From contig CAZPUJ010000535.1 in NCBI GenBank assembly GCA_964589725.1, forward strand, positions 1 through 15,847: a DNA stretch of 15,847 nucleotides, in the 5' to 3' direction. Positions 1 through 5,257 of this stretch are shown piece after piece. This DNA is from CAYSHJ01 sp964589725. Its GTDB lineage: Bacteria; Planctomycetota; Planctomycetia; Planctomycetales; Planctomycetaceae. Position numbers and translations under genes: made by a program. Numbering within the stretch: the stretch's first letter is position 1; each line of letters opens with the position of its first letter. The notes below the pieces were generated by a model, which saw only the letters and a list, made by a program, of their open reading frames with translations, was not told where the DNA came from and did no database searches.

Positions 1-1121
1 AGCATCGCTCCCAGGCTGAACAGGTCGGCTCGATGATCGACGTGCTCACCCTGCGCTTGTTCGGGAGACATGTAGGCCGGAGTACCCGTGACGGTTCCGG
101 TCTGAGTCAGATGCAGCTCATCGTCCGTCGCGCGAGCCAAACCGAAGTCCAGAATCTTCGCGCGATCGATTGTAGTGACCGCATCGCTCGTAGTGACCGC
201 ATTCATGCGGTCTTGTCTCTTGGCCGGGTCGGCGTCGTCAGGCGGGACCGCATGAATGCGGTCACTACGAGCCTCCAACCAAATGTTCGCCGGCTTAATG
301 TCGCGATGGATGAGTCCTCGCTTGTGAGCCGCTGCTAAACCCAATGCCACTTCTCGACCGATACGCAATACGTCCGCAAGTGGCAAGGAACGCTCGCGGC
401 GCAAACGGTCCTCGAGCGATTCGCCTTGCAGAAACTGCATCGCCAGGAACGGAACCCCCCGGTCATCTCCGACTTGATAGATCGTCACGATGTGATCGTG
501 CTCGATGGCCGCCGTCGTACGCGCTTCGCGGAGGAATCGCATGCGCGCTGATTCGCTGACGGCCAGCGAAGGCTTCATCGCCTTGAGCGCCACTCGCCGC
601 TGCAACTGCGGGTCTTCCGCCAGAAACACGACTCCCATGCCGCCCGCGCCCAACACCTTTAACACGCGATACGGCCCCAGTCGCCCGAGTTCATCCGGGG
701 CTTGCGGCGGAGCAAGGAAGTCGTACAGCGCGCGCGACGACTGTTCGGCGGACGGTGCCTCAGAACCGAAAGGTCGAGCCGTCTGGTGGTCTCCGGCCGG
801 CATTTTCGCGGGGGTGATCGAACCCGCAATGATCGTGTTCGTTGCGGACAGATCGAGCGGCTCATCGGCCGCCCGAGTCGTGTGCGACAACTTCGAGATC
901 AACGCCGTGACCTCCGGCGGATCGGTCTGCAGCAGCTCGGCCCCGCGTGCTCGCACCAAGGCCACCAGCGTGTCCTCGGCCTTCAGCACCTCGATGGTTT
1001 CCTCGCAGCGGGAACACTGCTCCAAGTGCTGCTCCAACGCATCGGATGCCGCATTTGGCAACTGGCCCAAAATGAGTTGCTGGAGTTGCTCCGAATTCGG
1101 ACAAGCGGACGATTCCGACAT
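1..1121 (-). CDS. Ser/Thr protein kinase with N-terminal anti-sigma-type zinc finger (partial, runs off the left edge)
   Basis: Cytoplasmic eukaryotic-type protein kinase that should phosphorylate Ser/Thr on unknown targets. Reading the complement from ATG at 1121 gives about 373 residues before the window ends. Seen: a zinc-finger motif C7...H32-x3-C36-x2-C39, a linker of about 100 residues, then a kinase domain from about residue 148 with glycine loop GAGGMG (159-163), ATP lysine in VALK (K180), catalytic HRDIKPAN (272-279), DFG (325-327) and the activation-segment motif YMSPEQ. All core residues are present. Residues 285-317 are an in-frame 33-residue insertion encoded by palindromic repeats, between the catalytic loop and DFG, where related kinases have only a short beta-hairpin. 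The zinc finger is of the kind found in anti-sigma factors, and an ECF sigma gene lies 439 bp upstream on the same strand, so a sigma-kinase partnership is inferred. The C-terminus (membrane segment, sensor domain) is outside the window. Confidence 0.95.
   Translation of the reverse strand, partial: MSESSACPNSEQLQQLILGQLPNAASDALEQHLEQCSRCEETIEVLKAEDTLVALVRARGAELLQTDPPEVTALISKLSHTTRAADEPLDLSATNTIIAGSITPAKMPAGDHQTARPFGSEAPSAEQSSRALYDFLAPPQAPDELGRLGPYRVLKVLGAGGMGVVFLAEDPQLQRRVALKAMKPSLAVSESARMRFLREARTTAAIEHDHIVTIYQVGDDRGVPFLAMQFLQGESLEDRLRRERSLPLADVLRIGREVALGLAAAHKRGLIHRDIKPANIWLEARSDRIHAVPPDDADPAKRQDRMNAVTTSDAVTTIDRAKILDFGLARATDDELHLTQTGTVTGTPAYMSPEQAQGEHVDHRADLFSLGAM
171..269. repeat. Palindromic repeat cluster inserted in frame in the kinase gene
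   Basis: Two 24-bp arms, 189-212 and 246-269, are perfect inverted repeats separated by 33 nt. Each arm itself holds a palindrome (GACCGCAT, 2-nt centre, ATGCGGTC). A third, partial copy lies at 171-184. The block is 99 nt, exactly 33 codons, and keeps the kinase frame open. Removing it would join WLEA to IDRAKILDFG, the expected spacing for this kinase type. Confidence 0.85.
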
Positions 1122-1265
1122 GACTGACCTCGCAAGCTGAAGGGTCTTTGAGAAACGTGCTGCTTCCTTGTATGCGCCGGTTGGGAAAATGTTTCACGAA
1201 AGTTTGGAGATTTCCTGAAACTACCGAATTCCGGGTGGCTCTGAACCTTCTTCGTTTCCTGCCGT

Positions 1266-1487
1266 TTACGCCGAAGGCGTTCCACAACATAGCCCAGGGT
1301 CGCGGCGCTTCGCCGCGCACCCTGGGTCAACTGACCGGACGTGTTCGTTACCCTGAAAGGGTTACACAACGATGTTCGCCAGTTTGTGTAACCCTTTCAG
1401 GGTAAGAACTTCGCTTTTAATCCGTACCCAGGGTGCGCGGCGATGGGCCGCGACCCTGGGCTATGTTGTTCAACGCCTTCGGCGTAA
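1266..1487. repeat. Composite nested inverted repeat between sigma factor and kinase genes
   Basis: This element fills most of the otherwise gene-free stretch 1122-1560. Outer arms 1266-1327 and 1426-1487 (62 nt each) are inverted repeats matching at 58 of 62 positions. Each outer arm contains a smaller palindrome beginning CCCAGGGTCGCGGCG and ending CGCACCCTGGG. Inner arms 1348-1369 and 1384-1405 (22 nt) are perfect inverted repeats that contain ACCCTGAAAGGGT. The spacers between outer and inner arms are exactly 20 nt on both sides (1328-1347, 1406-1425) but are not complementary (3 of 20 match). The centre is 14 nt. No protein-coding potential is apparent; the short open frames here come from the repeats. 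It might act as a strong RNA hairpin limiting read-through from the sigma gene into the kinase gene. Confidence 0.85.
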
Positions 1488-1560
1488 GCCACAGGCGCAA
1501 CCGTTGACCACACTTGGAATTCGTTAATGTCAGAAAATTTATCGTTGCCGCTGCCGTCCG

Positions 1561-2136
1561 TCACTCCACGATCAGCCCCGCCAACTCTTGCCGCAGCCTG
1601 CGCAAGACTCTCGATTTGGCAATGTACACGGCCCGCACACTGATGCCGACTTCCGCCGCCACTTCAGCGGGAGGCCGGTCCTTCACGACGTACTCGACAA
1701 ACGCGGACCAAGTCGTCGGTTGGAAGTCGGACTTCAGCAGCCTCAAGGTCCGCTCCACCACCGCCTGCCGGTATTCCTCCTCGCTCAAAAAATCCGGCTC
1801 ATCGGTCACGGCGACTGCGGAATCGCCCGCATCCAGCGATTGAGCGGCGTTCAGTGGATCGCGGCGACGACGGTGATTCTCGCGCCACTTGTTCAACGTC
1901 AGCGTGCGCAGCCAGCCTCGAAAGCTCTGCGACTCGTCGTATTTCCAACCGGGGAGCTTTTGCACGAGCAGCGTGAAAACGTCCTGCACCAGATCGGCGG
2001 CGTCAGTCGCGTTCAGCCCGGCGCGGCAAGCCCACGAAAACAACATCGGAGAATACAGCTCGACGAACCGCGACCACGCGACCTGGTCCCCCGGTTTCTG
2101 AAGCCGCTCGAGAAGGCTCAACGACGTCGAATTCAT
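1561..2136 (-). CDS. ECF-type RNA polymerase sigma factor
   Basis: Sigma-70 family factor of the extracytoplasmic-function type, 191 residues, the normal length for the family. Region 2 spans about residues 15-90, with the acidic core-binding helix around DAADLVQDVF (45-54) and the promoter-melting segment SFRGWLRTLTLNKWRENHRR. A non-conserved linker (about 92-125) leads to region 4 (about 125-187), whose helix-turn-helix RPPAEVAAEVGISVRAVYIA would read the -35 element. The ATG at 2136 is the first in frame, and region 2 starts soon after it. The kinase gene with its anti-sigma-like zinc finger follows on the same strand, a pairing known in planctomycetes, so the kinase is the likely regulator. 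The ECF subgroup and target promoter cannot be settled by eye. Confidence 0.93.
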   Translation of the reverse strand: MNSTSLSLLERLQKPGDQVAWSRFVELYSPMLFSWACRAGLNATDAADLVQDVFTLLVQKLPGWKYDESQSFRGWLRTLTLNKWRENHRRRRDPLNAAQSLDAGDSAVAVTDEPDFLSEEEYRQAVVERTLRLLKSDFQPTTWSAFVEYVVKDRPPAEVAAEVGISVRAVYIAKSRVLRRLRQELAGLIVE

Positions 2137-2370
2137 CGCTCGGAGACATCCTCGGCTGAAATGAGCGGTGCATATCCAGCGTTCAGACTATCGGAGTAAA
2201 CTCGATTCGACCACCGCGCGAGCTTAGTCCGAACACGGGACGCCGTAATGGCATGACCGCGTTGATACGACTGAACCAAATCGCCATTCGCCAGTTGGAA
2301 GTGCTCACGGCGACTCCGGTCGCGAAACGACTCAAAGGATAGCGCGGTTAATCATCTCGAAGGACAAACC
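2137..2370. promoter_or_regulatory. Divergent intergenic region of the sigma factor and amidohydrolase genes
   Basis: This 234-bp gap separates two divergent genes and should hold promoters for both. I see no convincing -35/-10 pair or operator. The only clear signal is a Shine-Dalgarno-like AAGGAC at 2361-2366, just before the ATG of the amidohydrolase. Confidence 0.35.
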
Positions 2371-4077
2371 ATGTTCGCGCGGCCCGCTTTCTTGTCGCTG
2401 ATCGTGCTTCATTTTGTTGCCGTGGCCCAAGCTGCGCCGCGTCATCCGGCCGACACCGTGTTCCACGGCGGCGCTGTTTACACTGTCGATGCGGCTCGAA
2501 GTTGGGCCGAGGCGGTCGCGATTCGGGCGGGACGGATTGTTTACGTGGGGACCGATGCCGGTCTCGCACCGTGGATTGGACCACAAACCCGCAGCCTTGA
2601 TCTCCAGGGAAAAATGCTCCTGCCCGGCTTTCACGACGCGCACGTCCATCTGGTCGGTGGTGGCATTGAGTTAGACGAGTGCAATCTCAACGGCCTGACG
2701 GACGTCGACCAAGTCCTCGCGGCAGTGCGGCAGTTTGCGGAACGACATCCCGATAAGAAATGGATTCGCGGCGGTGGATGGCCGTTGACTCTGAATGGGG
2801 GCAACCCGCACAAAGACTTGCTCGACAAGATCGTGTCGGATCGGCCAATCATTCTCGACGCCTTCGACGGACATTCGTCGTGGGTGAACTCGCGGGCTTT
2901 GGAAATCGCCGGCATCACGGCGGAGACGCCCGACCCGCCACGTGGCCGCATCGAGCGCGATCCTCAGACCGGCGAACCGACGGGCACGCTGCGCGAGTCG
3001 GCGGCGCGGCTGGTCATCATCAAGACTCCCCCCTATACACACGAGGAATTCGTGCGTGGTCTTCGCCGTGGATTGGAAATGGCCAACCGCTTGGGCATCA
3101 CCTCGGTGCAGGAGGCGCAGGTCTCTGACCAGCATCTGAACGCCTTCGCGGAACTCGACCGAGCCGGCGAATTGACCGTGCGGACGGTCGCCGCCATGCG
3201 GTTTGATCCGGCCAAAGGGATGTCCCAGATCCCGCAGTTCGTCGAGTGGCGAACCAAGTTTCAGAGCCCACGCCTGCGAGCGACCGCCGTGAAGATTTTC
3301 CAGGACGGCGTCATCGAATCGCGCACCGCGGCGCTGCTTCAGCCGTATTTGACGGAAGGTCGTGAGGAACGCGGTTGGTTGAATCTGGAGCCGGAAGTGT
3401 TCAAGCCACTGGCCGCCGAGCTGGACCGGCTGGGATTTCAGATTCACATTCACGCGATCGGAGACCGCGCGATCCAAAGTTCGTTCGACGCGCTGGAGTT
3501 CGCTCAAGCTCGCAACGGCCGCCGCGATTCGCGGCATCACCTGGCTCACATTCAGCTCTTCGACCCGCCGGACATCGCCCGCTTTCAGCGGCTGGGAGTT
3601 GTCGCCAACTTTCAGCCGTTGTGGGCTTGGGCCGACCCGTACATCGTTGACATGACGCTGCCCGTACTCGGCCCCGAGCGCTCGCGCTGGTTGTACCCGC
3701 TGCGTCGCGTCGCCAGCACCGGCGCGGTGATTGCCTGCGGCAGCGATTGGTCCGTGTCGTCGATGAATCCGCTCGACGCGATTCAAGTCGCCGTGACCCG
3801 CCGCGGACTGAAGCAAGGCCCCGGTCCTGCCTGGATTCCCGAAGAGACGGTGGACTTGCCTCTCATGCTGGCCGGCTACACGATCAACGGTGCCTATGTG
3901 AACTTCGAGGAGACTGAAACCGGTTCGATCGTCGTCGGCAAGGTGGCCGACCTGATCGTCGTCGATCGGAATCTGTTCGAGATCCCGGTCCACGAGATCC
4001 ACCTCGCCAAAGTCCTGTTGACGCTCTTGGATGGCAAAGAGGTCTATCGCGATGCCGGTTTCTCGGAGGGCGAGTGA
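2371..4077 (+). CDS. Exported YtcJ-like metal-dependent amidohydrolase (Amidohydro_3 family)
   Basis: Member of the amidohydrolase superfamily, which hydrolyses C-N bonds using an active-site metal; the substrate of this branch cannot be told from sequence. 568 residues, full length for the family. An N-terminal signal peptide (about residues 1-21, ending VAQA-A) points to export. Next come the beta-sandwich start (TVFHGGAVYTVD), the metal motif H91-x-H93 in PGFHDAHVHL, the KIFQDGVIESRTA segment (308-320), HIHAIGDRA (359-367) with metal/active-site histidines, HLAH (390-393) and the catalytic aspartate in CGSDW (D459). The C-terminus returns to the sandwich (GSIVVGKVADLIVVDRN), as usual in this family. 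The start ATG is preceded by AAGGAC at good spacing. Its stop overlaps by one base the ATG of the degraded YiiX-like remnant. Confidence 0.93.
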   Translation: MFARPAFLSLIVLHFVAVAQAAPRHPADTVFHGGAVYTVDAARSWAEAVAIRAGRIVYVGTDAGLAPWIGPQTRSLDLQGKMLLPGFHDAHVHLVGGGIELDECNLNGLTDVDQVLAAVRQFAERHPDKKWIRGGGWPLTLNGGNPHKDLLDKIVSDRPIILDAFDGHSSWVNSRALEIAGITAETPDPPRGRIERDPQTGEPTGTLRESAARLVIIKTPPYTHEEFVRGLRRGLEMANRLGITSVQEAQVSDQHLNAFAELDRAGELTVRTVAAMRFDPAKGMSQIPQFVEWRTKFQSPRLRATAVKIFQDGVIESRTAALLQPYLTEGREERGWLNLEPEVFKPLAAELDRLGFQIHIHAIGDRAIQSSFDALEFAQARNGRRDSRHHLAHIQLFDPPDIARFQRLGVVANFQPLWAWADPYIVDMTLPVLGPERSRWLYPLRRVASTGAVIACGSDWSVSSMNPLDAIQVAVTRRGLKQGPGPAWIPEETVDLPLMLAGYTINGAYVNFEETETGSIVVGKVADLIVVDRNLFEIPVHEIHLAKVLLTLLDGKEVYRDAGFSEGE

Positions 4078-4461
4078 TGAAGACAGAAGAGGATTGTGCT
4101 GGGAGAGGCCCGATGTTGACGGAAGCTCTGCAATCCCATGCTCGGACGGTCGCGCATCTGGCGGTGTACTTTTGACGAGTTAGGGAAGCCGTACGATTTC
4201 GATTTCGACATCACCCGTTCCGACCGGCTGGTCTGCACGGAGGTCGTGTATCGTGCGTACCAAGGGATCGGCGGCTTGCAATTCCCGCTGACGCGTCGCG
4301 CCGGCCAACTGACTCTGGCGGCCGAAGACTTGCTGCGGCTATCGCTCGCTCGACAAGGCTTCGAACCGCTGGCAATCTACGCGCCTCGGCATCTAAATCG
4401 GCTTCTACATGGCCAAGAAGCCGATCCGGTCCCGGCAGCAAGTTTGCAAGAACCAACGTAG
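4077..4461 (+). pseudogene. Truncated, frameshifted YiiX/YebB-like permuted papain-type peptidase/amidase remnant
   Basis: The readable 3' part (ATG at 4138, 107 residues) contains LGKPYDFDFD followed by LVCTEVVYRAY, the C-terminal catalytic-Cys region of the YiiX/YebB (DUF830, NlpC/P60-related permuted papain-like) family. The open frame beginning at the ATG at 4077, overlapping the amidohydrolase stop, encodes an N-terminal segment ending HARTVAHLAVYF and stops at 4173-4175. Dropping one T from the run TTTT (4170-4173) would join it as AVYFDELGKPYDF, which reads naturally, so a 1-nt indel is the likely break. Even when restored (about 127 residues) the N-terminal domain with the catalytic His is absent, so this is a remnant. 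If the T-run is a sequencing error, a short protein could still be made. Frame choice and family are by eye. Confidence 0.6.
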
Positions 4462-4512
4462 CGATCATCGCTCCCGACTGACAAACGCGGACAGGTCCAG
4501 TTCTTGGACTTG

Positions 4513-4742
4513 GTCGCAGAGCGACCGCCGAAGGTAGCCGTGGGTTTCAACCCACGGTCGGCAATCGCGCCACACAACCTCGTCGCGGAGCGACGATTGA
4601 ACCATCGCCACGCCATCGGCCGCCAAATTGATGCGTGTCGTCGTCTCCACACATTCAATCGTCGCTCCGCGACGAACCATTCGCGCGTCATCGCCATCCG
4701 TGGGTTGAAACCCACGGCTACCATCAAATGTCGCTCCGCGAC
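4513..4742. repeat. Composite nested inverted repeat upstream of the toxin-antitoxin remnant
   Basis: This lies in the gene-free stretch 4462-4876. Three arm pairs are arranged as a mirror: 4513-4525 with 4730-4742 (13 nt, one mismatch), 4533-4557 with 4698-4722 (25 nt, perfect, each containing CCGTGGGTTTCAACCCACGG or its complement), and 4580-4601 with 4654-4675 (22 nt, perfect, containing GTCGCGGAGCGAC). The spacers are 7 and 7 nt, then 22 and 22 nt, equal in length on both sides but not complementary (2 of 7 and 9 of 22 match). The centre is 52 nt (4602-4653). Reading frames across it give only repeat-derived peptides. Nothing convincing was seen in the rest of the stretch except a short perfect dyad at 4765-4783. 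Confidence 0.85.
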
Positions 4743-4764
4743 GGATGCCGAGATCATCCGGACG

Positions 4765-4783
4765 CTCGAACGCTGCGTTCGAG
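4765..4783. repeat. Short perfect dyad upstream of the antitoxin gene
   Basis: CTCGAACGC and GCGTTCGAG flank a single T, giving a 19-bp perfect dyad 93 bp before the antitoxin ATG. Many VapB-type antitoxins bind such operators to repress their own operon, so an operator role is possible but unproven. It could equally be another dispersed palindrome. Confidence 0.35.
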
Positions 4784-4876
4784 AGATTCGATTCGCCTTG
4801 ATCTCAGGCCGGGATCTGAGGCACAGTACCGCTCAGAAGTGCTCGATCTCTACAGCGATTGAGGAGCGATGCGGTC

Positions 4877-5110
4877 ATGGGAAAATCAACCGGCCACCCA
4901 AAGCCATCGACGGGGAAGAACAAAGCACCCACCAAGAGTCGAGCGACGACGGCAAAGTTGGCCCGGCCTCGGAAAACGCCTTTGACTCGCAAGGGGATGT
5001 CGCCGAGGCGATTGTTAGATGCAGCCGGCAGCATTTCTGCGACGACGCTCGACGCCATGGAAAAGGCGATTGAAGAAGGGTGCGGACGGGTGGAGTCTCA
5101 TGGCGAATAG
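4877..5110 (+). CDS. VapB-like antitoxin of a degraded toxin-antitoxin pair
   Basis: 77-residue protein. The N-terminal half is rich in Lys, Thr, Pro and Arg and looks disordered. The C-terminal part, AGSISATTLDAMEKAIEEGC, resembles the short toxin-binding tail of antitoxins paired with PIN-domain toxins (pattern GSI...L..M..AIEEGC). ATG at 4877 is chosen because AGGAG at 4862-4866 sits about 10 nt before it; a TTG at 4859 is in frame but lies before that site. The stop at 5108-5110 overlaps the toxin start at 5100 by 11 bp, the usual arrangement for coupled antitoxin-toxin genes. The partner toxin is internally deleted, so this gene may be a leftover or an orphan antitoxin. Function is inferred from the C-terminal pattern and context only. 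Confidence 0.6.
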   Translation: MGKSTGHPKPSTGKNKAPTKSRATTAKLARPRKTPLTRKGMSPRRLLDAAGSISATTLDAMEKAIEEGCGRVESHGE

Positions 5111-5228
5111 CGTGTTGCTCGACACGAACATCGTGATCGCCGCTATCGCGTACCAATACGACCTGCCGTTGGTCACTCGCGACGCGCACTTCCGAGAGAT
5201 TGACTGCATCGTTGTGGAAACTTGGTAA
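5100..5228 (+). pseudogene. Internally deleted VapC-like PIN-domain toxin (42 codons)
   Basis: The frame starting at ATG 5100 reads MANSVLLDTNIVIA, the typical N-terminus of a VapC ribonuclease with its first metal-binding Asp, and passes directly into AIAYQYDLPLVTRDAHF and a VVETW ending, the typical C-terminus. Intact VapC proteins are about 125-140 residues, so roughly 85-95 middle residues, including the other conserved acidic residues, are missing without loss of frame. The join falls at IVIA/AIA, where both ends of the parental gene would encode similar Ile-Ala stretches, consistent with a deletion between short homologies (inference). It overlaps the antitoxin gene by 11 bp. No nuclease activity is expected, though the peptide might still be made. 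The dehydratase ATG lies 29 bp downstream. Confidence 0.75.
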
Positions 5229-5257
5229 TTCTGATCCTATTTTCAGAAACAGCACGC

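Noticed and set aside
983..1405. Short open frames on both strands around the sigma-kinase gap
   Set aside because: They run through the composite inverted repeat or the antisense of the kinase start, so they are by-products of the repeat and gene sequence.
2671..4002. 443-codon open frame on the minus strand opposite the amidohydrolase
   Set aside because: It is fully antisense to a well-supported enzyme, has no recognisable motif and an Arg/Asp/His-heavy composition typical of a shadow frame in GC-rich DNA.
4513..4742. Possible CRISPR array (repeats of 22-25 nt with 22-nt spacers)
   Set aside because: The repeats are of different sequence and inverted about a centre rather than direct copies, and no cas gene is present.
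4635..4862. Open frame ending EAQYRSEVLDLYSD just before the antitoxin, perhaps a gene tail
   Set aside because: Most of the frame is repeat-derived and the non-repeat end is too short to assign; it could be chance.
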